DNA of 64,000 bases from Paralichthys olivaceus (GCF_024713975.1 NC_091112.1:8331501-8395500), one strand, 5' to 3'; counted from the first letter of the stretch, positions 1-13,728 are shown. Made by a program: numbers and translations. Notes: generated by a model from the letters alone, not told the origin.

Positions 1-1600
1 CAGAGTTACACAACACTGATATTTGAGAAAGTGGTTTTTTTTTTTTCTCACTTGCATAAACCATGGGGATGACCCTCAACTGTGTAGTCAACTGCCTGTT
101 GACTGTAATCGAGTAAGGACACTTTCAGAGGTATTAAAGGCTTTGAAGGGTGACAGCCGCCTCTGATGTCCTCCGACGTGTGCTTGTGTGTGGGGATAAT
201 ATTTTTGTGTATGGACTGATTAGCCTCTAAGAAACCTAGAAGCAAATTATCTTTTTTTTTTTTTTTTTTTCTGCTGATCAAATCTATCACAATCAGTTCT
301 TTGATCAAAGTTGAATCAAACATTTTAAACAAAAAAGTGTTTTAAATATCTTGTAATCTTTAAGTATGACTGTTACTCCATTACAATGCAATTTAGTATA
401 GAATTGTGCCTTTTTAACGCTTGAATATTTATATTGTCATAATCACATCAGTGTCGTGGACACTTGTTGGCTTTGGACTGAAAGACTTGTTTATACAACT
501 AGTGTTGAAACTATAAGACTCATGACAGTGATGTCTGATATGAGTTAATACCAAAACCGTCAGATTTTCTCTCCGACAGAGGACGGGACATCAGCCCAGA
601 CGACTTTATAAACCGTCCATCATCCATCGAGTGGTTTGGCCCAGTTTTTCCACTCACTGCTCCCCCTAAGCATTTTTCTTGATTCCCAATTAAATCGAAT
701 GAAATCATCCCTGATGATCTGGTTCATGTGCTGCAGATTCCCCCCCGCTCCAAATAAGGGAAAATATCTGAAAATTCTCCACACTGTACCTTTAAAAAGT
801 CCTTTGAATGGCATTTGATTTGTCTAGAGGCGCTTGATTAAAGTTTAGATTAGTTGATTGAATGATAGTTATTGTTTTGTTAAGTTAAAATGTGTGTTAA
901 GCAAAATCAGAGCAGAATCTTAAAAATTTAACGACAGATTTAGCCTCAAATGTCCTTTCACCATCACCCCCCTCTTTTTAAAATTCTGCTCATTGTGAAA
1001 CCTTCTCTCTGCCTGCATCATTAATTCCTGCAAGAAAAAAGGGATGAGTTATGACCCACTTGTTTTGGGTTTGTTAGTTTATCCCCCCCCCGGCCCCGTC
1101 CCACAGGCAGAAAAGTAGGTGAGCGTGTCTGTCTGATCGCCCACTTCAGGTCCAAGGTAATGCCAGCCTCCATTTTGAGGCGGGAGGGTAAATCCTCTCT
1201 GATCTGCCAGCTTGTTCATCCGCACAGGGCTGAGGGAGGGATACTGAATCTGTGTGGGCAGCTGGATGCACACACGCCACCATGAAAACCGAATAATCAT
1301 AAGCTGAAACTTTGCTGTCTCTATCATGTCTTCTTGCATGAATGGTTGAATTTCCCATGTTTTAAAACACTTGTATGCACTAGTTTACCACTAACAGAGA
1401 GAATGTCTGAATAAAACATCACTACACTGGTTATATGATGAGCTGGGATGAATTTCTTGGCACCAAATGAAACAACTCAGCTCTCGATGAGCACCTGTGC
1501 TCAATTTCAATTGCGTTAAATTGTTCCAGTTTCAGGATCCTGGTACTGTAAATGCTGTTGATTCTTTCAAACATAACTCAATAAATAAATCCAGCAGCAG
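1..1600. other. Intergenic DNA downstream of laptm4b
   Basis: No exon with plausible splice sites or a recognisable protein was seen on either strand. The stretch is AT-rich with poly-T runs near 39-48 and 253-270. The short open frames overlap each other in several frames and resemble no family I know. It lies beyond the last candidate poly(A) signal of laptm4b (1620-1625, minus). Confidence 0.5.
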
Positions 1601-1619
1601 AACCAGGTTAATTTTGCTT

Positions 1620-3685
1620 TTTATTATTCAGAGTTGAAGACATGAGCTCATCCAGATCCAACAAGAGGTGTTTGAGTGGAAAAAAGATGGACAACAGTCT
1701 GAGCGATTCTAATAAAAATGAGGCATCAACCATCCGCTCGTCCAGATGAAAGCCTTTTCCATTTTTCCTCTAAACTCGACATGACTCCAATCAAATCTGT
1801 CAAAGCTCTGCAGCTTTTCAGCCACATCAGACAGTGTAAATAAAAAAAAATGTTTTGGAAGCTTGTATCGTCCAGACACGGGGGGGCGGCTGATTTCGTA
1901 TTAGAACCACTTAGCTGGGAAAACACAAACATGTCTGTTTGTGGTGAGCTCACGCTGACTTTAAAGTGCAATTTTATTTTTCAGCTTTGTTGGATTTGCA
2001 GAAGTCATAATTCACACAGGGACACTCATGAAGGGGCCAACAGAGGGCTACATTACCACCTACAGTATTAGTATCTAAGAAAACTACTTCATGGTACATG
2101 TATTTCCAGCTCTAACATGTTATTAAATGCACTATTGCATAGTTACTTATTTTTTCTGTAACAAACTACTTGGGAATTATTGGAAAGAACATGGCTATTA
2201 TTGGTTCCATTCTTATTTCTAATAATACTCGACTGATTGCCTAAATTGTTCCAGGCAAAGCATTTGCGCTGTTGACTAGCTCCATATAGTGTGAATAGAT
2301 TTTGTGCTACTATGCAATGCTAAATCAATGCTTTAGATCCCCATCCATCATCACCAGCACAGGATGGACTCAACATGATATCACTGCATGTGCAAAAAAT
2401 GTGTTACTACATATGAAGGGAGTTACATCATAAAGCCACATACAGCTCGCAGGCAAGCGCACACACATTTTAACATACACACGCACACAGTCTCTGCATG
2501 TACAGCAGCACGTCACGCCGTCTTTATAGGAAAATGCCCTCAGTCCAGCTAAGTTCAACTCAAAGATCCGATTACAGACCATAATCAAATCAATAATCAA
2601 ACCAATAAAGACACAGTCAATGCTGCAAGGACACATGTTCACACATGAATGTTCACACATGAATGTTCACACACTTCTTTTTCAGGTGTATTGCCTCTTT
2701 TTGGATGTGAATGTGTCAATGTATGTATTTATGTCTGTGAGGGTTTCCATTAAGTCTCTTGAGATCTCGGAGAAGTACACAAAAACGGGCAGGAAGGCAA
2801 ACTGGAATAGATCGTGACTGAATTCAGGTGAACGAGGTTTTCACTGGCAGTCGATGGGCTACAGATTTTTACAGAAAAGCGTGTTACATGGGTACGAAAG
2901 GAAGACGTCGTTATTGGTCGAGGAACCTTTTCCGATACGATGTCCTGCAGGACAAACTACATCAGTACACAGATGATATTTTAACCACAACAGGACAGAC
3001 AGCCTTTCGCTACTCACTTCTTTTTCTCTCCGTTTTCACTGTTATACAAAAAAAGTCTTACAAAAATACCCCAACATTACATTCAATGAAGGAAATTTGT
3101 CAATTTCTGAAAAAAGTGCTCTTGCATAACTGATCATGTATGTCGCTTTCCTTCTCGTGCTCTCTCTCTCTCTCTGCACCATCTCTCTTCAGGTAGTTTG
3201 TTTCTATACAAAGACCACGAGGGAGATTCACAGTATCGGGGGTTAACAGTTGGTGGCCAAGACCGGTGGGTGCACGTTTCACTCAAAGAAAAGTGCAAAT
3301 TAGGTTGGGACAGAGTGTTCAGGGGCGTGCAAGAGTTTCGATGCTGCCAGTTAGCAGCTGCCAAGAGGGAGGGAGGGGAGGGTGGGTGATGATCAGGGGG
3401 AGCTGTTGGTCTTGAAGTCACTGTCCTTGGGAGAGGACAGAGGAGAATAGAGGGGAGGACAAAACGTCACAACAGGTAGGGTGGTGGAGGGCGGGGCACA
3501 GTCGATGGCGATACTGGCTCAGCGTCACTAATCTACAATTGGCAGGAATCCAAGCTGAAACCAGCATCTAAGACATTGTTTCTCCTTGGTTTTACAACAT
3601 GTTCCAGGGTCCTACTGTCGGAGAGAGATGTGATGGGTGTTTGGAGGGGTTGTGGGGGTGAAGGGTCCAGCGGCGAGGACTTCAC
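1620..3685 (-). other. laptm4b: Probable 3' UTR of laptm4b, end not determined
   Basis: This is the sequence directly after the laptm4b stop codon. No further coding exon is visible. Candidate AATAAA signals on the minus strand are at 1973-1978 and 1620-1625; no canonical signal was seen closer to the stop. A long UTR is therefore inferred rather than shown, and the true end could lie elsewhere in this interval. Confidence 0.4.
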
Positions 3686-4478
3686 TCATGCCTCCATATA
3701 CTGGGGAGGAGGCTCCTTGGGCGGAATGGCAATGGCTTCTTCATACGGTGGCAGCAGAACCTGAAATAACAGAAATAAAGGAGGCTCAGTCCAAAACAGT
3801 GAATGGTTGGAAACATTGAACTATCCTCCACAAATTCATTCTATCTCATAATGGGAATTTGTCAGGGATATTGCGCTAATATTTTGGGAAGTGAATACAA
3901 TTTACAAAACAGTAATAGGCAGCGATTTCATACTTGGCCTTAAACCTCATTTATGCTCAACGTTAGATATGTATATGTGTAAAAGGACGGAGCCTTCTGT
4001 CTGTATTCAGGGTTAACAGACAGGAAGACAGACAAAATGGTGCAGTACCACCAGTAATCGTAGGTAGGCAGTGTAGGTAGTAGTTCAAGGAAGAAATGTT
4101 GTAAACAATGGTTTACAACTTAAATGAGTTTGTAAGAAACTACAGGAATCTATAAGACATCATCCCAACCTCGTCCACTGTCGACGTGTTTGTTGTTGAC
4201 TCTGCGATGGATGTATTGCTTAGCAACCACGCCAACGTAAAGGACACGTGGAAGCATGTGGGCAGTGACGTATCTCTGTTCATACGTTAAGGCAGCATAA
4301 ATGAGCCTCTAGCCATTGTTGCATGTTTCCCCCTGATTAATTCGAGCTCTTTATACCTCATCTGTATAGAATAAATTACTAAAGGCAATACATACACACA
4401 CACAGGCCAGGCTATGTTCAACCCTAGCAAAAGTCTCTCTCTGTAAATGGTGTTATAAAACCAGCCCTGCTGCTAATT

Positions 4479-4520
<42 letters not shown>

Positions 4521-4699
4521 AAGAAAGTGAGAGAAAGAAAGTGAGAGAGAGAATATTCTCGGAGGGGATAGAGCCAGAGAGGCCCGGCAAACACATCACA
4601 GGCTGGATTTGAAATGAAGTGGACAAGCAGACTATTATGTAACATGTCCAGAAGAGCGAGAGAGGCAACGGACAGAGATATATTCAGGGGGGAGGAAAG

Positions 4700-4731
<32 letters not shown>

Positions 4732-7700
4732 GACCCTTGTGCATTTTAATGGCATTTATATAAAAGGGGGACAGATAAGCAGCTGGGTAACTTGATGTAC
4801 GATGCTGTAAAAAGCCATTTAGACACACTGAGGGATTTCTAATAGTAAAAATAGATGGAGCGCTCTATTCATTCACCACTGTGTGTGTGTGTGTGTGTGT
4901 GTGTGTGGAGGGAGGGAACACCATGATAAAAACATAACGTCACTATTGAGGACAATGTGAAAGCTGTTTAAACTGTTAGATGCTGTTTTTTTCAAGAAAT
5001 TTCTCTCATTTAAATCCATGTAGCCGGTGCTGCTTATTGGTGGATTTAAAAATCTTTCTGACTTGTATTTTATTACCTTTCATCAATTTTGGGGCTCTGT
5101 ACTCAACTGCTCATCCACATTAATTTGTTGAGAAAATCCTTAATTTTAAAAATATTAAAACAATAAATGATACAAGGGTTAGGGGCAGATTGTTTTCATT
5201 ATAAAACCCACTGGCACATACCCAGTATTTGCTCAAAGGCCATATGACACACAACATGATATCACCTGCTGGACTAGCTCCTGCCCTTCGTGTCTATTTC
5301 GTGAGGTGAAAAATACGTCATCAGTGAAGCAGGGCCACGGCAGCACAAGGACGAAGTGACGACAGAGGGTGTGAGACAGATTAATGTCTTATGTATCGGT
5401 TGAGGATTACAGACGGACAGACAAATGGAAACCGTGACTGTGTTAAAGCCTCTCAGAATCCCAGAGTTAACGCTGAGGGACGGAGGACACCGGGGCTCTA
5501 AGCAGCCGGCCAGTCACACCTCCGGACGACCTACAGCACTGTCCTGAACCAACAACACTTATGTCACGGACTGACACACGACTGATGCAAACTGCTCAAC
5601 AGCAGAATCCAGAGCCTCGACTAGACTGCACACACTGTAGAGTCTATGCTATTCTACCACTTATACACAATAATTTCATTTACAACATTGTGATTATCAA
5701 TACAACTCCTTAAGTGATGTGTAGGATTTTAATGAGTCAACAAATAAAAAATGTTATACATTTAATCACTTTTACTATTGAGTGACTCATGTAAAGTCGA
5801 CCAAACTGGACGAACAAAACACCTTTTGAGTTTTATTACAACTGACGGCTACCACAGGTTATTTTTCACGTTTGGAAGGGATTGGTGAGGTGAGGGGTAT
5901 TCAGCTGCAACGTGCAACTTCACCACTAGATATCACTAAATTCTAAACACTGAACCTTTAAAATGAAAATTCTCTCTATTTTTCAAATCTAAATTGCTGC
6001 TCTAAGCACAGTTACAGCTAAATAAAATGATGATGTACATCACAAGTAATACCTACCTTGTACATTTAGAGGTATCAACTCATTGAACTGCAATAACATA
6101 CAAAAGTAAATATGGTCTATATTTTAGTATTTTATCATCTGAGTATTTTACGTTGGGCCTAGCATTGGCTACATGTGTATCGATGTTGGGCAAATGCACT
6201 TATATTAAGATCCGAGGATCGGAGAATATTCAGTGTGTCCTTGAGGTAAGGAGCGGGCGGGTGGATGAGCGGACTCACCGTGGTGTCGTTCGTGGTGACA
6301 TAAACCAGGACCTCCGTGGTGCCCCTGCCGCTCACATATCTGTAGCAGTTCCACACACAGCCAATCAGATAGGCCTGAAAAACAGAGGACACACAATGAC
6401 CTTTAGAAACAGCGTCTCCACTTTTCATTATGATCTCATCCATTCATCAAGGTTAAAGATGATAATGATGATGACAGCAGACATGCAACATATGAATAGT
6501 TCATAAAAGCTCCAATATGTCAGCTGCATGCCAGGCACGTAAGGACTCATGGCAATTCAATTGACTTTCAAAAATCAGGGCATTTTAATGAATGGTCCAA
6601 CCATCAAACGATTTACCGAAAGCTACTTATCAGGCATCTCTTGCTTCACTAAGGCTGTCCGCACTGAGGTTGTCTGAGTTGGCAGAGGAACAGGAGGTTC
6701 ATTGTGCATATGTGTGAGCAGCCTGCTGAGTCGGTACCTCTGCCAACCGTAAGAGCAACCGACGGACCAGGAAGCCCAGTGGACTGCTAACGAATCACTT
6801 TACCATCTGCTGAGCTGACCTCTTCGCTGTGACACCAACTCAAAACTGAGGTTAACATATCCACGACAGTATTGTACGCACAAATGCAGCTGTAAAACAG
6901 AATACGTAAAGTTGATAATACATATAAATGTTTATGTCATTTTAAGGCACGAGCATAACATTGTTTTTTGTTTTTTCAGTGAAATAAGATTTTCTATGCA
7001 ATGTTCAATAATATTGTTTGTCAGAGCAGTTTTCAGACATGAAAAAATGTTTGTCTTTCACATATGAAGGACACAGCAGGATATAGTCCAGGTCAAACGT
7101 GTTTACGACACCAGCAAATTGTCCATAACATTCAGACGAGGGGTGGTGCCTGGATAGAGGACACAGGAGGCAGGAAATGACGCATAAATCGTTAAGAAAA
7201 TATGTTATTTTGTTCACTTCACATTTGTGTTTTTACAGTCTCACCAGAAAATTTCAGGAAAATGTTAAGATTTCAGTACATGTCTAAAAGCAGCTTACGT
7301 CAAACAGTTTCTCTTTTTATTCATCCAAGCTTCCATTGATTTTATCAACATTTTTGTATCTGCTTTCTGTTTCTACCCTCTTTTGTCTTTCCAGCTCTCC
7401 TTCTTCCTGTCTGTCTTCATCTGTCATTCATGCCAAATGCAGTTGAATGGAGAATTTTGGCTCCAGCAGGAACTTCAGCAGGTGCTGCCTCTGTGCCGAG
7501 AGCTCAGTGCGTCCTTCAGCAGATTTCAGATCTGGTACTTTTCCAGGCGACTGACTCAACTATCATCATGAAAAGGACCAGGATAGGAGCCAATAGACTG
7601 TATATGCAGCGCATCGATAAATATGGGCTTCTATTGATTTCACTTGGCAAATGTCAAGATAACGCTCTGAGCAAGAACGCATCTACATATCTGTGATATT

Positions 7701-10700
7701 GAATTTCAGAGCAATGTGCAGTTAAATGACCCCACATACACACACTGTGCAACAAAGCTGTCTGTCTGAGTCATGGCAGTTATAACTCTTCTCTCTCTGT
7801 GAGTCCAGCAGTTTGTCTTCCAGTGGCTGCTTCCCATCATAAAGCCTGGCTCTGGATATCTGCCGAGAACATTTCCAATCTGAGCTCAGAGGAGAAACAA
7901 CTTGATTTGATTGTACAGATGACTGCAACTTCATATCCCATCTCGTCCCAGAGCCCCAGAGCGGAGCTGCGCCTGGAGAACCATCCATGCATTAAAGGGG
8001 AATTAGCTTGACAGGAGTTGGTTTCCTGTTGTCCCCGACCCACTGCTCTCTGGCTGTGTGATAATCTCATGACGAATATTGATAATGGAAATGTTCGCAC
8101 TGGCAGAGTCATTATACACACCATATGGCTCGTACTGCACCGAGATGTTCTCAGTTTGAAGCTTAATTGCTTTAATCACATTGCAATATAATTAGCAGAT
8201 CTATGAAACAAGGCAGTTTTATATGTGTTGCATATATCCTTATATTCTACAAGTTTACATTTTTCTATGCATCTCTACAGTGTTAGACATCAGTCACATG
8301 GCTGCATAACATTTAGAATTCTGCCTTGCAGTTGTATCTTGTCAGTCAAGTTGCAGTTTATATTCATGATGGTCCAGACTCACAATGTATTGAACAGTTG
8401 GAAGGACTTTAATGAAAGTTATTATCATAATTAGTGTATTATAATTAGCACAATCTTTTGAGTTATTGCTAAAAATCTTTTTTGTGAGGTCAGCTTGAGA
8501 TTTGACTATCAAATTCTAATCAGTTCATCTTTGAGTGCAGGTGTATGTTTGTATGAAATGTAATGAAATTGCCTCCATATGCTGCCCTGGGAAAAGCGTG
8601 AAGTGAAAATTAAAAACCATAAACTAATCATTCATCAGTTATATCATGTTCAAGATAATAGGATGGATATGAGGTGATGTTGGCCTTTGACCTCTGAAAT
8701 CGCATCCATTCATCCCCGTGCTTAATTTGAAGAAATTCCCCCAAGGTGTTCCTAATATTACGCTCATGGGATGGATGCAAAGAAAAATCTGCAAAAAACA
8801 TAACGCCTCTGGCCTTAGCTGTCACAGATGCATTAGAAAGGCCGACACTAGGAAGACTGGGAGAACCTGGAGTGATACAGGGATTCAGTAGGATTACCTT
8901 GAAGGAGAGGATACAGCCAATGAAGACGAGGACTGCAAAAACTAGGCACATGTTGTTGGTGGACATGATGTCCTCTTTGTAAGGGAATGTCCCCGGCTGA
9001 AACAAGAGACAGAGAGAGAGTGATGAAGATTAAATCTTAAACAACTAAATAGATCTGCATAAAAAAGACCTGTGTTAATGACTTTCTTTCACTGAACCAG
9101 CAAAATATCCTGAGTCTGATTTGTTGCTTAACCATTATCACATTCAATTAAAAAGCAGTAAAGTCTTTGTTGAACTCGAAAAATGTTTTGCACAGATGAG
9201 ATTGACATTTTATTTTTCCCATTGAGAACAAATGAAGCCTCAAGCCTAACAGGGTGTATTATTTGTGAACATGTGAAATGGTCCTCACCAGCTGCTGGAG
9301 GTAGTCCTGCACTGTGTTGGGATAAACCACCACGCTAATGGCTACCAGTGTGTTAAGGGCAAAGTCGAAGATTTGGTAGCAGAAGAATGGAATGATCCAA
9401 GCAGCATGTTGCTATAAAAGGAAAGACAAATAAGAAAAATATTGAGAAACTCAAAAAGCATACACTTCTGTTACTGATCATTGTCAGACCAATGATTGAA
9501 TTTCTCTTGTTTATTTACCTTGTAAGCACCGTACGTTGCCATGCCACATATGAGAATCATGAGTAGGGATATTGCAGTAGCTATGCAGATATCTGCAGAG
9601 AGACAAACACAACAAGGTGAAGGCAGATCATCGGGGTTTACCAGTGAAAGAAAAAACAGTAGGAAAGTAAAACGTCATTTCACAGGAACCTTGAATCCAC
9701 TGATGTAATCAAAAAGTCTCTGTGAGGACATGGATTTATACAAAACAAAGCACCCTGGTAACCTCACTATTTTTAGCATCCAATCTGACTCGGACAAAAC
9801 ATGCTCGACACGTGGCTAATTGTTATGCAAGGTGCTAAATTTGACAAAAATACAACACCCTTCTCAGATTCACATTACAGCTGTGAAAAAGACTGATGAG
9901 GCCCTTGCGGCACTCGGGACAAGATATTTATATGTGTACAGGTTGGTGAAAATGACCCCACGTTACTGCTCATCAGAGTCAGTGCTTGCTGTGGAATAGG
10001 TGTATCTCCTCTATTTTTTCTTAACCTGAAAAAACAATTTACAAAAGGACTTTTGCAAAACTCAAAAGAATGAATGCAACTACGCTATCTAATCAAGACA
10101 GTGGGTTTTCCATTACACTCACAAAAGTTATTATTGCAGCTCATACTGTGTTAAGACCCAGGAAATGACGGTACCCTTCAATCTTAATCCCTTTTCTCTC
10201 ATAAACAACACATGTATACATAAATGCCCTGCCATCCATTTCACCCCAAGTTTTAATTTCAGGATTTCTGTGCATCTAATTATAGCGATATAATAACACA
10301 TAATAACAGCCCATTTCCATCCATCCCCTATGTTTCACTATGTTTGATCGACACTGCACAAGCGACAACGCTGTCCGAGGGCGAGCCAGTCAAGATGGCC
10401 GTTTTAATCCGATGGAGAATTAGAGCAGTCGTTTTAATCAGAGTAGCCAGTGACAGGGTCTGTGGCGTTCCAGAGGCGACTGTGATGATGATAGCCGCCA
10501 GAGGGTAAGCACTGAAAATACACATGGAGGCTGATTTGTTCTTTATGGTGCTGAGCCTACTCAGCTATGTCCGTGCTGAGAGCAGCATTCTGGGAAAGGA
10601 CGTAGTGGGCAGAAAAGAGAAGGTGATTTTAAAGACGCTGAAACACATGGGCTACATGGACACGCTGCTCATTTTAATGACCTCTCTCTGGATATACCAA

Positions 10701-12761
10701 AAGAATATTCTTATTGAGTCATGCAATGAGATGATGATGAATGATGCTGACACTGAGATTAAATTATTCTATTATTTGCTTCTGCACTGTTGCCTGTACT
10801 TAAATAAGTAAGATGAATCTGAGCTGGAAATAAATGAAGACACCATAGCAAACACCAATGTCGGACTGTACACATACTAACTTCTGGATTTATGTTTTCT
10901 TTTTTTATCTTTTTCTATGCAATTATTTTAATTATTTATTAATCTGTTGAGGATTTCTTGAGTAATTGATTTGTTGGTTTGTCAGTAACTTATTAGAAAA
11001 TAATGAGAACTCCCAATAACAGTTTCCCAAAAAACAGTAATATCTGTAAGAAAAATAATTAGTTTTTTTTACCAGAGATAAGGTCCAGACTCATGTTTAG
11101 CACTCAATAATCAGAAAAGTTGCTGATTTATTTTGTGCTGACAAATGGTTTCATTAATCTAAGATAACAAACTGCCTTATTGAGGACATTTAACATAATC
11201 TATCATCCCGCTAAATCATTTATACCAAGCTGGACATGTGACAATGAGGGGATTAGCTGCACTCACTTGCATCGTCCATGACATCGATGTCAGTTCCCAG
11301 CTCAGAGCTGGTAAGGTGGTAGCGGTACTGAATTGGGTCGTTGAGTGCCGACAACAAGATGAGTAGGACCACTGCATTGATGAGCTGTGGGAAAACATCA
11401 ATATAAAAAAAATGCATAAAAAATCAATATTAACATTATATTTCACAGTAAAGCCCAAAGCCCATCTATTACCCATCATCAAAATCTTGGGTTTAATATT
11501 TTATTAGAAATTCCTTTTGTGCATGTGGCATTTGTTAAATCAAATAAAAGACAAACCTCAAACAAAATACATACAAAGATCGTATTAGTGCAACTGTGGA
11601 TACATGTAATTTTGTTATTGGTTGTATTTCTGTTTTCTTTTTTTAATTTCACATTTACTTATGAATAAACTGTAAAATATTAAGCCCTCGTTACATCACT
11701 TTATCATAAGGGTTAGAGAACCACATCTGAGGAATCGCTGTTGTATATTTTTAACATATACATCATCTGATATATCAGTTCTGTTTCAGAAACTTTTTAC
11801 TCCCTTATTTCAGTACCAACGATCCATCCCCCCCAAAAATCCATATCAGTAGGGCTCTAGAAAATAGTGAAAAATACGATCTACTATTTAACAAATCCAA
11901 CGTAACATTTAATTTACCTGGTTTATTGAATTAAGAACAAAAAATAATATAAATGTATAGAGACACTGCTGTTATTCTGTGGTGTTGCTACAGGGTCATC
12001 TCAGCCTTTATCCAATAATTATGATAAGAATAAGAAAAAGATCTCATGAGACTGAATGAGTCTTGTACCTGTGTGATCTTTACATTTCATCTCTGGAGGT
12101 ATTCCTCTGTTTTATCAGACCTCTGCTCACCCTGGGTCAGAAAGTCACTAAAGGTCAGGGATTTAACAAGCTTACTGAACTATGTTTAAAACTTTAGGTT
12201 ATCCCGTGGGTAGAAACAGAAAGGTAACTCTATATTTAACCTCTACAGATGTAAGACAAATCAAACAGAGAGGTTTTTACATTTCATCACAACAACAACA
12301 AAGAAATCATCTTAAAATGGAAGAAAACACCGTGAAGGCAAATTGGGGATTATAAGATATGATATAAAATAATAAATACATGAGAATAACCGTGAGAAAT
12401 AATGAGTTATTCAGGTGAAAGAGCAATAAAGACAGGCTGCAGGTCACAAGTGTTATTTTGATGTAGAACAGAGGACATTGCTCAAAATGGCAAATGAGAG
12501 CAGAAAAACAAAAAAACAGCAGCAGCTAGCTAACTTAGCTTCTTTTCGCTTTAAACTCAACGACAGCTCGTTCTAGCATCTTCCACAGCTAGTGTCACGT
12601 TTACAGCCACTAACTTAAAATGTACGAGTCTGATACGTGGGTGATAAATGTCGAAAAACGCGACTCACCATGTACCATATTCCCAGAATGATGGTGCCCG
12701 TGCGGACATGGCAGCAGAGGCAGCAGCTCGTCGAATACCACCGGTCCCACGGCGAAATCAT
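3686..12761 (-). CDS. laptm4b: Lysosomal-associated transmembrane protein 4B, seven coding exons
   Basis: Coding exons in transcript order are 12669-12761, 11267-11384, 9519-9592, 9289-9411, 8898-8996, 6279-6374 and 3686-3760. All have GT/AG borders and join in frame to 225 residues, close to the 226 of the short human form. The protein starts [20 protein letters not shown], followed by TM segments at about 23-45, 72-92, 100-125 and 150-170. The loop between TM1 and TM2 has the family's VMDDAN. The cytosolic tail carries two PY motifs, LPPY (204-207) and PPQY (219-222), which in this family recruit NEDD4-type ubiquitin ligases for sorting. LAPTM4 proteins sit in late-endosome/lysosome membranes and affect lipid and amino-acid transport and mTORC1 signalling. 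The tail, with [11 protein letters not shown] before LPPY, matches LAPTM4B rather than LAPTM4A. The start has A at -3. It follows mtdh in the same orientation. Confidence 0.96.
3945..4308. repeat. Candidate MITE with CTCATTTATGCT inverted ends
   Basis: The left end reads CCTCATTTATGCTCAACGTT. The right end, reverse complemented, reads GGCTCATTTATGCTGCCTTA and then AACGT. The interior has no coding capacity. It lies in intron 6 of laptm4b. The ends match my general memory of an abundant fish non-autonomous element; no target-site duplication was established. Confidence 0.5.
4483..4513. repeat. (GA)n microsatellite
   Basis: Uninterrupted GA repeats inside laptm4b intron 6, followed by degenerate GAGAAAGAAAGT units up to about 4550. 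Confidence 0.95.
4704..4730. repeat. (AG)n microsatellite
   Basis: Second pure AG tract in the same intron, about 190 bp from the first. Confidence 0.95.
4881..4907. repeat. (GT)n microsatellite
   Basis: Pure GT run in laptm4b intron 6. Confidence 0.95.
5800..5961. mobile_element. Truncated fish MITE, one end retained
   Basis: The right end reads ACACTGAACCTTTAAA, preceded by CAACTTCACCACTAGATATC and GTGAGGTGAGGGGTATTCAG. This is the end of a short DNA transposon very common in percomorph genomes, recognised from memory. The opposite end is missing, so the copy is truncated. It lies in laptm4b intron 6. Another copy with both ends is at 33588-33702. Confidence 0.7.
7024..7296. mobile_element. 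Inverted-repeat element, family A, copy 1
   Basis: The left end carries GCAGTTTTCAGACATG. The right end, reverse complemented, reads AAGCTGCTTTTAGACATG. The interior shares CTTTCACATATGAAG and a CACAGCAGG-type block with the copy at 42627-43018. It lies in laptm4b intron 5. The sequence is non-coding and probably a hAT-like non-autonomous element, although the superfamily is an inference. Confidence 0.6.
8517..8825. repeat. Dispersed fish repeat, family B, degenerate
   Basis: Contains TCTAATCAGTTCATCTTTGA, GACCTCTGAAATCGCATCCA, TTTGAAGAAATTCCCCCAAG and AACATAACGCCTCTGGCC. These are degenerate forms of a very common teleost repeat with blocks for 'caaatttgaagaaattccc' and 'acaacccgaaaacataatg'. 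It is related to 15225-15485. It ends about 70 bp from the donor of laptm4b exon 5. Confidence 0.55.
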
Positions 12762-12844
12762 CTTGTCTCTGTTATCCTGCTACGACTTGACAGGCTATTT
12801 CATGAAGGCTGCCGAAAATTCAAAGGTTCGAGTCAACGACCAGA

Positions 12845-12887
12845 GAGAAGAAGAAGAAGAAGGAGAAGAAGAAGAAGGAGGAGGGAA
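12845..12887. repeat. Polypurine GAA/GGA tract upstream of laptm4b
   Basis: A near-pure purine run (GAAGAAGAAGAAGGAGAAG and similar) lies 85-125 bp upstream of the laptm4b start codon. On the transcribed strand it is a CTT/CTC polypyrimidine tract. It may be in the 5' UTR or core promoter. Confidence 0.85.
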
Positions 12888-12996
12888 TGTCTGCGTCCTT
12901 GGTGCGAGGAGGAGCGGCCACATCCAGCGTCTGTTCCCCCGTCACTGAGAGCGGACTCCCCGCGAACACACAGCCGTTAATCTGGCTCATCCCCGG

Positions 12997-13006
12997 GTCA
13001 TGTGAC
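12997..13006. promoter_or_regulatory. laptm4b: CLEAR/M-box-like site GTCATGTGAC in laptm4b promoter
   Basis: The decamer GTCATGTGAC differs at one position from the CLEAR consensus GTCACGTGAC bound by TFEB/TFE3/MITF. It sits about 240 bp upstream of the start codon of a lysosomal membrane gene, where such sites are typical. The sequence is seen directly; function is inferred. Confidence 0.6.
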
Positions 13007-13727
13007 CAGCGGAGGGTTTAAACGGAGGGATGGAAAATGTTTCCTAAAATCAACATGTCGGTGATTCTCTCTTTGTCTCAGACTCAAGCTTTTACCTTTG
13101 TGTTGTTCATAAAGCAGCTTTTTAAAGTTTCCTCCATCATGCTGGGGAAACTGGAGGGTTAGGCCAGGGCCGGATAAACCTCCCGATGAGGGGCAAACAT
13201 TTGTTGTTGGGGCCCCTCTGAACCATCACTATACAGTTCCATTAGTTCCTTAATGAGATTCATTCAATGTATGATCAATTACTTTGTGCACATATACTAA
13301 TAAATGGTTAATTCAAGACTGGTGCACGCATAGGAGAACGTGGGAGACCACAGAAAATGACAGATTTAACAGATTTTTAATTTTAAAATCATCAGAACAC
13401 ACACATTTGCAGTTTGTAGGAAACAATTTCACAGTGGCATTCGAGAAAAGTAAGTGCAAGTGCAAATGTAAGTGCGTAAGTGTAATAACTGAAATATTAC
13501 GATAAACCAATAAAAGCAGACGAGAGTCACATGTCACTATGGATTTAAACACAGCACTTACCATGTGAAGAATTTGCCAGTGGAAGCAGTTTATCTGCCC
13601 CCAATGTAAAACTAGGTCACCACTCAGTCAAATTTGATTTATTGGAACTTTGTCTGGAACTATGGGAATGTGTGACCTTCAGTAGTTCAGCAGATGCACA
13701 TGATGCATTTTCCTGCATTCATTTGAG

Positions 13728-13728
<1 letters not shown>

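Noticed and set aside
13164-13230. CAGGGCCGGATAAACC block as a complete hAT element
   Set aside because: Only one hAT-like end was seen and no matching inverted end was found nearby; kept as a possible fragment only.
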